Numbered from the stretch's first letter, positions 7,807 to 14,974 are shown. The stretch is 64,000 nucleotides of DNA from Pedobacter africanus (GCF_900176535.1 NZ_FWXT01000001.1:744001-808000), one strand, 5' to 3'. Notes: generated from the sequence alone by a model not told the origin. Program-made: numbers and translations.

Positions 7807-7838
7807 CAAATGTAGAATAAACATTCTACATTTCCAAA
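7807..7838 (-). promoter_or_regulatory. Leftward Bacteroidota promoter with palindromic operator
   Basis: On the minus strand TTTG (7838-7835) is followed by exactly 20 bases and TACATTTG (7814-7807), matching the Bacteroidota TTTG-N20-TAnnTTTG consensus. The palindrome TGTAG-N10-CTACA at 7811-7830 fills the spacer and overlaps the -7 box. A protein bound there should block this promoter. Confidence 0.75.
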
Positions 7839-7866
7839 TATTTTGTATTATATTTATTCTACATTT

Positions 7867-7903
7867 TGTAGTTTGTTTATTCTACATTTATTTCATAGGT
7901 TTG
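7867..7903 (+). promoter_or_regulatory. Rightward promoter with second TGTAG-N10-CTACA operator
   Basis: TTTG at 7872-7875, 20 bases, then TAGGTTTG at 7896-7903 form a consensus-like + strand promoter. A second TGTAG-N10-CTACA palindrome occupies 7867-7886 over the -33 element. The predicted transcription start falls about at the ATG (7908), implying a leaderless mRNA. A further CTACA-N3-TGTAG arrangement at 7859-7871 joins the two operators. Confidence 0.7.
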
Positions 7904-7907
7904 TGGA

Positions 7908-8120
7908 ATGGATTTGAAACAGTTCCTTACAGACAACCCGATTATCAAGCAAGCAGTACTTGCCAGGCTTATGTATGGCGTAGACCATGCAACTACCAAG
8001 CTTGCAAACAAATTGACTGGCCTTAACAAGCAGCGTATTACGCGAGATGATGAAGAACTCGCTTTAAAGGTTTTACAGGAGTTAGGTGCCAACATCTCAA
8101 AACTTAAGGTTAGCGAATAA
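7908..8120 (+). CDS. Small prophage regulator-like protein (Cro-like candidate)
   Basis: A 70-residue protein on the strand opposite to its neighbours. The pattern (NPIIKQAVLARLMYG, then KLANKLTGLNKQRIT and DDEELALKVLQELG) belongs to a small Bacteroidota prophage type that I believe is a helix-turn-helix DNA-binder; this is an inference from the helix pattern. It lies just after a promoter with two palindromic operators, so autoregulation and control of the divergent gene are likely. The next Met is residue 22, so the start at 7908 is firm and leaves almost no leader. Confidence 0.7.
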   Translation: MDLKQFLTDNPIIKQAVLARLMYGVDHATTKLANKLTGLNKQRITRDDEELALKVLQELGANISKLKVSE

Positions 8121-8121
8121 T

Positions 8122-8328
8122 TCAGCTGCATAACCACCAGGTAATTAAAGCCAGCGCCACAACAACCACAATCACAGTCGGCATGCAGCCACCCCATCCT
8201 TTCTCAACAGACACTATTTCTCCGCCTTGCTGAGATATTATCTGCATAGCCTCTTGCTTTGTATAAAGCTCGGTTGTAAGTCCTCCGCTTGAGTGCCTTA
8301 CTTTGTATAGTTTCTTGTTAAATTCCAT
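8122..8328 (-). CDS. Small single-pass membrane protein, 68 aa
   Basis: A 68-residue protein with a soluble N-terminal part (about 1-48) carrying a KQEAMQIISQQGGEIVSVEKG segment and a C-terminal membrane helix (PTVIVVVVALALITWW, about 50-66). Tail-anchored topology. One base separates its end from the end of the convergent regulator gene at 7908-8120. It could be a host-takeover or exclusion peptide, but nothing proves it. Confidence 0.6.
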   Translation of the reverse strand: MEFNKKLYKVRHSSGGLTTELYTKQEAMQIISQQGGEIVSVEKGWGGCMPTVIVVVVALALITWWLCS

Positions 8329-8329
8329 G

Positions 8330-8599
8330 TTAGTAGCTTAGTTTTGCGTTTATATCCTTTATTCTTCTTTCGGCTATGTCGACCAGTACACCTGACTTTC
8401 TTTGTAAAATGAACTGAACCAAAGCGTATATTTCTTCCTTGGCAGTGATTGTCAGTTTTACTGGCAACTGCTGTGACTCTAAACTCAGCCTTGCCTTTCT
8501 GGTCCTGACAAATTCATCTGACACACCCAATTTATCAGCCATTTGCTGGTTGTTCATTTCGTCTCGGTGGTCAAGTATGTACTGGTCAACGATTGTCAT
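8330..8599 (-). CDS. Phage helix-turn-helix-like protein, 89 aa
   Basis: An 89-residue protein whose first 45 residues (MNNQQMADKLGVSDEFVRTRK) have a clear helix-turn-helix pattern. The remainder (LTITAKEEIYALVQFILQRK) is helical and basic. Likely DNA-binding in the early operon. No closer family is recognised. Confidence 0.6.
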   Translation of the reverse strand: MTIVDQYILDHRDEMNNQQMADKLGVSDEFVRTRKARLSLESQQLPVKLTITAKEEIYALVQFILQRKSGVLVDIAERRIKDINAKLSY

Positions 8600-8604
8600 G
8601 TTAT

Positions 8605-8877
8605 TTATGCTACGGCCGTGGTAAATTCACATACAATCCTTTGCCATATGGCTGGTACAGGATGTAAACCTTTGGCTTCCCTCTGATCTACAACCTCAGT
8701 GATAACAATAGTTTTGTTATTGTATTTTAGTTCATCACCTATCCTTGCAGGCTCATCATCTGTGAAATCAATAGTTCCTGATCCGTAGTACGTTCCAGTT
8801 TCTTTATCGCGCTTAGTGACCTTAAGGTCGAGTTGTAATAGCATTGGATACCCCTGCCTGTTAGATAAATTTTTCAT
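8605..8877 (-). CDS. Phage hypothetical protein, 90 aa
   Basis: A 90-residue beta-rich protein (LQLDLKVTKRDKETGTYYG, then IGDELKYNNKTIVITEV) resembling a small barrel. No family recognised. It lies 5 bases after the HTH gene's position in the transcript order and 19 bases from the replication-type protein upstream. Confidence 0.55.
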   Translation of the reverse strand: MKNLSNRQGYPMLLQLDLKVTKRDKETGTYYGSGTIDFTDDEPARIGDELKYNNKTIVITEVVDQREAKGLHPVPAIWQRIVCEFTTAVA

Positions 8878-8896
8878 GTTTTGGTTTTTTTATTGA

Positions 8897-9694
8897 TTAA
8901 TACTCTATTTCGTCTCTTATTTCCCTGTCGAATGCTTTCAGGTCGTCAAACCACTTTAAAAGCCCCAGGTACATTGCATATCGCTTAACCTCGTTACCTT
9001 CGACTCCTGCGCTTAAAAAGCTATTGTACACCGTTTTCAGCTTATCGTATTGATCTTTGGTTTTTGACAGCGTTGGGTTCTTAGCTGCAGTAAGGTGTTC
9101 AAATGCTTTTCGTTTCAGCTCATCCTTCTGCTCTTGTGTGAACCGGATGACTTTTGCCTCCCAGAGCTTTTCAAAATAGTGTGTGGCCTCTGTTTGAAGG
9201 ATGGTTTTACCGATTATGTGCAGGATGTAAAGCATTTCCAGGCGCTGAATGAAATCCCTTTTCTGTTCTTCAAGCGTTGGCTCTGGCTTTGTTTCTTTGG
9301 GTTTATTACGCTCTGCAAGAATTTTAATCCTTGATTCCTCTGCCAAGTATGATTTTACAAACCAAGTAAACGATTTGATGGACAGTCCCATGAACTCACC
9401 ATATTCACCTAAAACACCTCTTGTTATAGCAATAGTTACTTCATTTTCACGTATGGTGCCATATGTTTTTTTGCATATTCGCATAACTTGGTCGATCATT
9501 ACTGAGTACTCTACACCTTTTGGAGCCGTAAAATTGGCTATGGCGTATGCGGCAGTCACAGCTGATTTGAATATTTCAAACAGTTCAACATCCGGGATAA
9601 CATTTATCATTCTGCTATCCAGTGCCTCGCTGATTTCCAGTTCCCGCTTCGGGATTCCGGCTAGTCCATTTTGGTTATAAAGCTGAATTTCCAT
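8897..9694 (-). CDS. Phage early protein, 265 aa, replication-associated by context
   Basis: A 265-residue largely helical protein with no catalytic motif I can name. Segments MRICKKTYGTIRENEVTIAI, GEYGEFMGLSIKSFTWF and the acidic C-terminus look like the protein that follows DUF6291 in many Bacteroidota prophages. Its start overlaps the DUF6291 protein's end by 20 bases, so the two are coupled. By position after annealing protein and nuclease it likely works in phage DNA replication; this is context, not motif evidence. Confidence 0.6.
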   Translation of the reverse strand: MEIQLYNQNGLAGIPKRELEISEALDSRMINVIPDVELFEIFKSAVTAAYAIANFTAPKGVEYSVMIDQVMRICKKTYGTIRENEVTIAITRGVLGEYGEFMGLSIKSFTWFVKSYLAEESRIKILAERNKPKETKPEPTLEEQKRDFIQRLEMLYILHIIGKTILQTEATHYFEKLWEAKVIRFTQEQKDELKRKAFEHLTAAKNPTLSKTKDQYDKLKTVYNSFLSAGVEGNEVKRYAMYLGLLKWFDDLKAFDREIRDEIEY

Positions 9695-10526
9695 TGATGT
9701 AAGGGTTTTCTACTTGATTAAAAGTTTCTGACAGCTGTTCAAATTTTGATACCGGCTCAACCTTTTTTCCCGAAACTTTTTTCTTTTCCTCTTTCAATTT
9801 CTGTTTCCAGTTCTCAGCATTCCATTTCCCATTTTGGTACAACTGCCCGGCATCCCCGATGAAATTTGAAAAGTTGTGCTTAAATTTTGGATCCAGAGTT
9901 TTGAATTCAGTGTAAGCTTCGAACTGCTCCCGGAAGTAACTTTCCTTTTCCTGAACCATAAGGCATTTAAGAAAATCAGCTATGGCGCGCATCTTATCAA
10001 AATTTGCCGTTTCTGTAAACCCGAACCAAATCATTATTTTTTTTAAAAGTTCCTTGTCAACATCTGATGGGAGGGGGATTTCTTTTTTTACTTTTTCTTT
10101 TATAACAGTATCATTAACATTAACAGTATCATTAACATTAACAGCGATGTTTGCGATAGTCGGCGATAGCTGACTATCGGGGGGCGATGCTTTGCGACTG
10201 TTAGCGATAATTTCTGCATCTTCAAGCGTAATTTTTTTAGTCTGAACCTGAATATAAAGATCATGATTCCAGCGCTTTAAGTTCCCAATCCTACCGTTTC
10301 TGCTCCTATCCTCCTTCGTCGACTCATAGCTCTTCAAATCTCTTTTTAGTTGCTGCTTTATTGGCTCAAACACTAATTGCAGCAACAAATCTTCTGGCTG
10401 TGGGTCTTTGTCATTGACATACTGGAGTATAGTCTTGAACAATTGTCCTGCATTTGCATCCGGCATTTTTTCTACCGTATGCAGTAGGTCTGCGTATAAA
10501 AGAAATGATGCTTTGCCCTCTGCCAT
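9675..10526 (-). CDS. DUF6291-domain phage protein
   Basis: A 283-residue protein. The N-terminal about 90 residues (SFLLYADLLHTVEKM, GQLFKTILQYVNDKDP, FEPIKQQLKRDLKSYE) match the DUF6291 pattern typical of Bacteroidota phages. The C-terminal half is a helical domain ending in a Lys-rich tail. DUF6291 proteins sit in replication modules, often as presumed helicase-loader or DnaT/DnaD-like factors. That role is inferred. A short AT-rich repeat (ATTAACATTAACAGTATC twice) encodes an NVNDTV repeat near residue 130. Confidence 0.75.
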   Translation of the reverse strand: MAEGKASFLLYADLLHTVEKMPDANAGQLFKTILQYVNDKDPQPEDLLLQLVFEPIKQQLKRDLKSYESTKEDRSRNGRIGNLKRWNHDLYIQVQTKKITLEDAEIIANSRKASPPDSQLSPTIANIAVNVNDTVNVNDTVIKEKVKKEIPLPSDVDKELLKKIMIWFGFTETANFDKMRAIADFLKCLMVQEKESYFREQFEAYTEFKTLDPKFKHNFSNFIGDAGQLYQNGKWNAENWKQKLKEEKKKVSGKKVEPVSKFEQLSETFNQVENPYINGNSAL

Positions 10527-10532
10527 GATAAA

Positions 10533-11285
10533 TTAATGAACTGTTATTAACTGATTGTTGCTGATTACTTCGTTAAGAATTGAAATCTGTTTTCTAGCTT
10601 TTAAAACCTTGTCTTTTATGCTTTCTATAGCCTTATCATCCCTATCGATGTGAAACTCTAAAACACGCTCGTTTAAAGGCACATCGTCATAAATTGCTGC
10701 GAGTTCAATGTGCGCGCACGCTTCTCGGTATAAATCGTTTTCCTCTGTCAAGCAGGCCATTTTGTAGAATAACTTTTTCTGCTCATCCTGGATCATCATT
10801 TCTGGAGTATTTACCAGGCAGTATGCCAGAACAGACGATTTTGCACCGGTTAACCACATATATGTTTGAAGCTGCCAGTAGTATTGAGCATTAACCTTTT
10901 TGCCGAAGTTTCGGAAGTAGGTAAATATGTCCCAGCTGCTCTTTATGTCTATTATGGTGTCCGCCTCAAATATGCTTTCGCCAGTGTACAGATCAGGTGT
11001 CCCTTTTACAAACTCATTTTCAAGGTGTTCTTCATTCTTTTGAAAGAATGTCTTTTTAACCCTGCTGTAAAGAGTGATACTATCTTCTTCAACAGCCAGC
11101 CCTTTTTCAATAAACTTGTTTGATATATCAGTCTGCCGGCCATATTTCTCGCGGATGAACACATCGGTAATGTGTGTTAAAGCTGTTTCTGAAAGGTTCC
11201 CAGCCTCCTTATCAGCTTTCAATTTTGGTTCAGTCATCAAGTATCCAATACTTGAAGCACGAAATAGTATGTTTGAAAAATCCAT
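10533..11285 (-). CDS. YqaJ-like viral recombinase (PD-(D/E)XK exonuclease)
   Basis: A 250-residue nuclease-type protein. Motifs: RASSIGYLM at 9-17, a conserved Glu in VEED near 67, GTPDLY (Asp98), IIDIKSS (Asp113 and Lys115) and QLQTYMWL (Gln138, Tyr142). These are the metal-binding and catalytic residues of the YqaJ/lambda-exonuclease fold. It should chew 5' ends of double-stranded DNA for the annealing protein encoded by the upstream gene, whose stop overlaps this start (TAATG). Confidence 0.85.
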   Translation of the reverse strand: MDFSNILFRASSIGYLMTEPKLKADKEAGNLSETALTHITDVFIREKYGRQTDISNKFIEKGLAVEEDSITLYSRVKKTFFQKNEEHLENEFVKGTPDLYTGESIFEADTIIDIKSSWDIFTYFRNFGKKVNAQYYWQLQTYMWLTGAKSSVLAYCLVNTPEMMIQDEQKKLFYKMACLTEENDLYREACAHIELAAIYDDVPLNERVLEFHIDRDDKAIESIKDKVLKARKQISILNEVISNNQLITVH

Positions 11286-12157
11286 TATGCAGGGGCGTTA
11301 AGTTCTTCCAGTTTATTGTTGAATAGCTGCATTTGAGGCTCTTTTACATTTTTCTTCAATGCCATTAGATCTTCTACTGACTTGGCATCGTTGATCAATG
11401 CGATCATGCGCTCAGCCTCCTTATCTACAGAGTCTTTCTTTGGCTTATGGAAAATATCCTGAATGGTGCTTTCTCCGTTTTTTATAAGCGTCACCATACC
11501 TCTGAGGGTATAAAGTTTTTCAAGATCTATATCCTCTACCCTTTTAATGCTTAACACCTCGCAGATTTGATCTTCTTTTACGCCCTCATCCTTGAAATAC
11601 TTTATAGCTTTATCCCTACGTTCAACAAGGGTCTCGGCTGTGCCGATGGCAACTTTTTTGGCTGCATCAAAGACCTCAAAAACCAATGCAGAAGGAATAA
11701 CTTTAAATACAGCGTTCCTGAATGCTATGGCGCAAGCGGCATTACCAGTGACAACCTGCATATCCTCACTGAATGTTTTGCCATGCTTGTCGGTAATTTT
11801 CCTTTTTACCTCTACCGTCACACAGTTGTTGGTTTCAAGATCATGGCACACGCCCTGAGCAGTTATTGTTTTGCCATCATTGGAAATAACCCTGGCACCA
11901 GATCTCACGTTGCCATAAGTTGAGCATACGATCTCTGCAAGCCTAACCGATGGACCATCCAGAGTTTTACCAGACCTTGGTAATGAATAGGAACAAGATG
12001 CAGCAACATTATCGTTTACTGTGGCTATGCTGATTGCCTTGTCGATAAATGTTTTGATTGATCTGGGGAATGCCTTTGCTGTGGCAATCTGCGTGTCTAT
12101 TTCCGCTTTTACCAGCGTTGCAAGTGAATTTTCACTTATTACTTCTACTACTTCCAT
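11285..12157 (-). CDS. Putative phage single-strand annealing protein
   Basis: A 290-residue protein with conserved-looking blocks SYSLPRSGKTLDGPSVRLAE, VRSGARVISNDGKTITAQG and NAACAIAFRNAVFKVIPSA. I recognise this pattern from phage proteins encoded beside YqaJ nucleases, replacing RecT/Erf. The position immediately upstream of the nuclease with a 1-base overlap is the standard annealase-exonuclease pair. The fold class (Rad52/Red-beta-like or other) cannot be settled from sequence alone. It is not an obvious RecT homologue. Confidence 0.65.
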   Translation of the reverse strand: MEVVEVISENSLATLVKAEIDTQIATAKAFPRSIKTFIDKAISIATVNDNVAASCSYSLPRSGKTLDGPSVRLAEIVCSTYGNVRSGARVISNDGKTITAQGVCHDLETNNCVTVEVKRKITDKHGKTFSEDMQVVTGNAACAIAFRNAVFKVIPSALVFEVFDAAKKVAIGTAETLVERRDKAIKYFKDEGVKEDQICEVLSIKRVEDIDLEKLYTLRGMVTLIKNGESTIQDIFHKPKKDSVDKEAERMIALINDAKSVEDLMALKKNVKEPQMQLFNNKLEELNAPA

Positions 12158-12297
12158 TATTTTATATTTATTGAGATTATTGTAATAATGATTAATACTG
12201 CTGCAGTTATCCCTGCAATTTTCAGGACCCGGATAAAGTCTTTGCGCTGCACATCCGATGTGGGCACCTGAAATTCTACCTCTTCAAATACTTTCAT
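12157..12297 (-). CDS. Small membrane protein, 46 aa
   Basis: ATG 12297 to TAA 12157. The N-terminal half is polar/charged and the C-terminal half is a single membrane helix (IAGITAAVLIIITIISI). Its start overlaps the upstream stop (ATGA) and its stop overlaps the annealase start (TAATG), so it is tightly coupled on both sides. Function unknown. Confidence 0.6.
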   Translation of the reverse strand: MKVFEEVEFQVPTSDVQRKDFIRVLKIAGITAAVLIIITIISINIK

Positions 12298-12503
12298 CTT
12301 CTGTCGGCATTAAGTTGTTCCATACTTACTGGCTCCGGCTTGTCTTTGCACATCTTTACACAAATCACAACGCACATTATGACAAGGATGTAAAGAAATA
12401 CCTGGACGAACGGGAAAGGCTTATCGTTGTGGTCCTGCCTGTATTCAAGCCCCCTTAGCGGGTCTTTCTTGAACTCGTTTTGTTTGTCGGTTTTAAAAGT
12501 CAT
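12294..12503 (-). CDS. Small single-pass membrane protein, 69 aa
   Basis: Taken from ATG 12503; a TTG at 12509 is an alternative. One membrane helix (VFLYILVIMCVVICV, about 33-50) is flanked by charged segments, with four Cys-rich positions around the helix end. No family recognised. Second of three consecutive tiny membrane proteins. Confidence 0.55.
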   Translation of the reverse strand: MTFKTDKQNEFKKDPLRGLEYRQDHNDKPFPFVQVFLYILVIMCVVICVKMCKDKPEPVSMEQLNADRR

Positions 12504-12624
12504 AGCCAAGTTGAATTGATAATGTTAAATCCCTGTACATTGCGGCTCCGATTGCATAAATCACCAGGCCAGTGATAAGCACCAATCCTATGGTGCGTAC
12601 CAGTTTTTCAGTTTTCTGTGTCAT
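12493..12624 (-). CDS. Small membrane protein, 43 aa
   Basis: ATG 12624 (overlapping the upstream stop as ATGA) to TAA 12493. The peptide has a basic N-terminus and one membrane helix (TIGLVLITGLVIYAIGAAMY). Its end overlaps the following start by 11 bases. Together with the two genes downstream it forms a run of three tiny membrane proteins, unusual beside recombination genes. Confidence 0.55.
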   Translation of the reverse strand: MTQKTEKLVRTIGLVLITGLVIYAIGAAMYRDLTLSIQLGYDF

Positions 12625-12848
12625 GCTGTTACTTCTTGGTTTAGTAAGAAATTAATTCTGGCCTGCCTGCGAAGTGTATCCTGAGCCATTTCCAAACGCT
12701 CTTTCGCTTCCTCTGCCCGGACGTGTGCGCCTGCCATACCATAGCTACAAGCTTCCTCAGCTGTTCTATATGCTGTCATTGCCAACTCAACATTTACGAT
12801 GCACTGCTTAAGGCTGTTCAGCTGCTTTTTGTATGGTGTTAAATCCAT
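12621..12848 (-). CDS. Helical phage protein, 75 aa
   Basis: A 75-residue almost fully helical protein with charged heptad-like repeats (RAEEAKERLEMAQDTLRRQ) and paired Cys residues. Probably a small coiled-coil dimer. ATGA coupling downstream and a 10-base overlap upstream. No family recognised. Confidence 0.6.
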   Translation of the reverse strand: MDLTPYKKQLNSLKQCIVNVELAMTAYRTAEEACSYGMAGAHVRAEEAKERLEMAQDTLRRQARINFLLNQEVTA

Positions 12849-13066
12849 GATTTAGCCTCCTTTACTTTTAATGACCGTAGATAATTCACCAGCCTTTCGG
12901 TTACCTTGTTTTGTTTATCGGTTTCAATCTTTCTTTGAGCGTCCGGTTCAAACAAGCCGTAGTAACTGCTACAAGCTATATGCTTAGCTTTGTCTGCCGA
13001 TCGTTTGATAAGGCTTATTACGGCCTGTTGACGGCATAAATCCATTTCCAGTTGATCTATATTCAT
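12839..13066 (-). CDS. Helical phage protein, 75 aa
   Basis: A 75-residue helical protein (MNIDQLEMDLCRQQAVISL start) with basic C-terminal half. Overlaps the next gene by 10 bases and the small ORF upstream by 4 (ATGA). No domain recognised. Confidence 0.6.
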   Translation of the reverse strand: MNIDQLEMDLCRQQAVISLIKRSADKAKHIACSSYYGLFEPDAQRKIETDKQNKVTERLVNYLRSLKVKEAKSWI

Positions 13067-13185
13067 GACTTGCGTGTTTTAATTTTAGCTAGTAAAATCC
13101 TGATAGCTTCTTTAGTCAGCCGACCATGAAGGGATATTTCATCAGTTTTGAAATTTATTTGGCGGTGAATTGCAAAGTTTTTCAT
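13063..13185 (-). CDS. Small basic phage ORF, 40 aa
   Basis: ATG 13185 to TGA 13063, stop overlapping the next start (ATGA). The 40-residue peptide is very basic (MKNFAIHRQINFK start, LLAKIKTRKS end). Support comes from coupling and from the lack of any other gene in 13067-13255. Function unknown. Confidence 0.45.
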   Translation of the reverse strand: MKNFAIHRQINFKTDEISLHGRLTKEAIRILLAKIKTRKS

Positions 13186-13255
13186 ACCTTCGTTGTTGAT
13201 TCAAAAATTTATTATTTGAGTACTTAGGCCAGTTTCCGCACGATTCTGGTCTTTT

Positions 13256-13471
13256 TTATTTCTTAATTGGTCTGTCTGGAACCCATTCTGGGAACACCTC
13301 TCTTACAGCTGATATCCTATCTGCATATTTCTTTAGGAACGCCCTGTAGTTTCGCTGGCTCTGTATTTCTGCCCATCTTGAAGCCCTGGCTAAGGCAACC
13401 TCTTTTTTAGAGGGTTTACGCTCCTTTTTCTCAGGCTTCTGAACATCGGTATACAGGTAGGCTATTTTCAT
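13256..13471 (-). CDS. Basic phage protein, 71 aa
   Basis: A 71-residue Lys/Arg-rich protein (KKERKPSKKEVALARASRW) ending in a short hydrophobic stretch. The charge suggests nucleic-acid binding; no family is recognised. Second gene of the leftward unit, 2 bases after the first gene. Confidence 0.6.
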   Translation of the reverse strand: MKIAYLYTDVQKPEKKERKPSKKEVALARASRWAEIQSQRNYRAFLKKYADRISAVREVFPEWVPDRPIKK

Positions 13472-13473
13472 GG

Positions 13474-13695
13474 CTATGCAGACGCTAATTGATTTTTATG
13501 AACCAATGTGATGCCCCTAACTTCAATTCTTGCTATGGCCGCGTTAATAACCTCGTCAGGATACTCATCCTTTAGCGTGGTCAATTCACGATTTACCTTA
13601 GTTCTAAGCAACCCAACCTGAGTTGCTATACTTTGTACGTCCCCATGTTCAAGATGCCCGTATATCTCAGCTAATAGTTCCGGTGATACTTTCAT
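13474..13695 (-). CDS. First gene of leftward early operon, possible regulator, 73 aa
   Basis: A 73-residue helical protein. QSIATQVGLLRTKVNRELT has a helix-turn-helix-like pattern. It is the first gene after the predicted early promoter and divergent from the repressor, the position where phages place Cro/CII-like regulators. That role is inferred from position and pattern only. Confidence 0.6.
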   Translation of the reverse strand: MKVSPELLAEIYGHLEHGDVQSIATQVGLLRTKVNRELTTLKDEYPDEVINAAIARIEVRGITLVHKNQLASA

Positions 13696-13738
13696 TGTCT
13701 TGATTATTTATTTATATTCGTTTTATTGTTTCGTTGAA

Positions 13739-13792
13739 CAAATATAATTAGAATTTTCTAACATTGCAACAAAATATTAGAAAATTCTTACA
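13739..13792 (-). promoter_or_regulatory. Leftward early promoter with two repressor operator sites
   Basis: On the minus strand TTG (13769-13767), 20 bases, TATATTTG (13746-13739) fit the Bacteroidota promoter consensus. The near-palindrome TTAGAATTTTCTAA (13748-13761) lies in the spacer. TTAGAAAATTCTTA (13777-13790) lies 29 bases further toward the repressor gene. These are the likely sites bound by the S24-type repressor to keep the early operon silent in the lysogen. Confidence 0.7.
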
Positions 13793-13797
13793 TAAAA

Positions 13798-14565
13798 ATG
13801 GAAATAACTGAAAATCAAAGACTTAAAATTCTAATGAGAGAACTGGAATTTAAAACCCAGAAATCTTTCGCAGACGCTCTAAAATTACAACCAGGGACGC
13901 TTTCTGATATATTTAGAGAAAAACCTGGCGTAGGCGTATCTTCCAACACCAAGCGTATATTAGAAAATTCTTACAATGTAAATATCCACTGGCTAGAAAC
14001 CGGCGATGGAGAGCCGACTATAATCTCAAAATCTGGCTCAAATAGCGATATAAACAATATTGAAACACCGACTATAGACATATCGGAGCAAGACACATCA
14101 TCACCTAAAGAAAAAAGTTATGTAACAGAACGTAAACTTTACCCCTTAGTCCCCATGTATAATTTTCCTGCTTCTGCCTCGGTAATTGAAATGTATAATG
14201 ATCCCAACGATATAAAGGTCGTAGGTCATCTATCCATTCCAGGATCCACAAAGAAAAGCTTTGCATTGCCTGTTTATGGTCATTCCATGTATCCTACGTT
14301 AGAAAACGGTGCGTGGTGTGTTCTAAGGCCAATAGAAAATGCTAACGACATTCTGTGGGGTGAAATATACTACATTGAATGGGGTGACTATCGAAACTTT
14401 AAAAGACTGTTGGCCTCCGAAAATGAAGAAGATGTTATTCTTTGGAGCGATAATCAAAGCGAAGTTGTGAATGGACGACCGAAATATTCACCTGTCACTA
14501 TAAAAAAAGAGTCAATACGTAAGCTTTGCCTACTTACCGATATACTTAAAAAGCCCAATTATTAG
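13798..14565 (+). CDS. S24/LexA-type phage repressor (CI-like)
   Basis: A 255-residue protein. Residues 5-70 form an XRE-type DNA-binding domain (KSFADALKLQPGTLSDIFR, then WLETGDGEP). A linker (70-115) is followed by an S24 peptidase domain with the catalytic Ser163 in GHSMYPTL and Lys202 in NFKRLL. Such repressors hold the prophage silent and self-cleave after RecA activation. The classical Ala-Gly cleavage site is not obvious (FPASASV near 124 is a candidate). Divergent from the early operon, with operator-like repeats upstream and inside the gene. Confidence 0.9.
   Translation: MEITENQRLKILMRELEFKTQKSFADALKLQPGTLSDIFREKPGVGVSSNTKRILENSYNVNIHWLETGDGEPTIISKSGSNSDINNIETPTIDISEQDTSSPKEKSYVTERKLYPLVPMYNFPASASVIEMYNDPNDIKVVGHLSIPGSTKKSFALPVYGHSMYPTLENGAWCVLRPIENANDILWGEIYYIEWGDYRNFKRLLASENEEDVILWSDNQSEVVNGRPKYSPVTIKKESIRKLCLLTDILKKPNY
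13957..13975. promoter_or_regulatory. Third operator copy inside the repressor gene
   Basis: ATATTAGAAAATTCTTACA at 13957-13975 is an exact 19-base copy of the sequence at 13774-13792 upstream of the gene. Here it encodes residues around I-L-E-N-S-Y. An exact 19-mer in both places, containing the operator core, suggests an intragenic repressor site for looping or roadblock control. Confidence 0.6.
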
Positions 14566-14581
14566 ACCATAAAATTAACAA

Positions 14582-14965
14582 ATGAAAACGCTAGTCATTA
14601 TTCTATTTTATTGTTTTTTATTGGCCTCTTGCAAGCCAAAACCCACTCCATTATTAACATATGAGATCAAGATATTTCAAAAAGAATTAGATGTAATTGG
14701 GACGGAAATGATTGATAATGTCAAATCGGACACTATTATGGCTATTAATGACACGTCTGCTTATGATAAGGCGGTATTAGCATTTATAGCACTCAAAGAA
14801 ACGGAGGCCATGCTAAAAAATAGCGTATCGAAATCAGATTATTTTAGTTTGACAGATTCATTGGGTACAGATGTCAAAAGCAGACTATCAGTCAATGTAA
14901 TTGATAGCTTAAACAATAAATGGCTGTCCTTAAGGCCTGAATTAAAAAAGTATTTAACCAAATAA
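14582..14965 (+). CDS. Prophage-carried lipoprotein, 127 aa
   Basis: A 127-residue protein with a lipoprotein signal: hydrophobic core VIILFYCFLLASC with the lipobox Cys17. The mature part is helical with Asp/Ser/Thr-rich turns and no recognised domain. It follows the repressor on the same strand, 16 bases after it, so it may be expressed from the prophage in the lysogenic state. Such moron genes may alter the host surface; no direct evidence of activity. Confidence 0.65.
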   Translation: MKTLVIILFYCFLLASCKPKPTPLLTYEIKIFQKELDVIGTEMIDNVKSDTIMAINDTSAYDKAVLAFIALKETEAMLKNSVSKSDYFSLTDSLGTDVKSRLSVNVIDSLNNKWLSLRPELKKYLTK

Positions 14966-14974
14966 ATTAACGTT

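Noticed and set aside
10117..10146. Short tandem ATTAACAGTATC repeat as a regulatory site
   Set aside because: It lies within the DUF6291 gene and simply encodes an NVNDTV duplicate; no other regulatory sign.
13226..13258. Imperfect GGCCAG...CTGGTC hairpin with T run
   Set aside because: T run is on the plus strand and no plus-strand gene precedes it.
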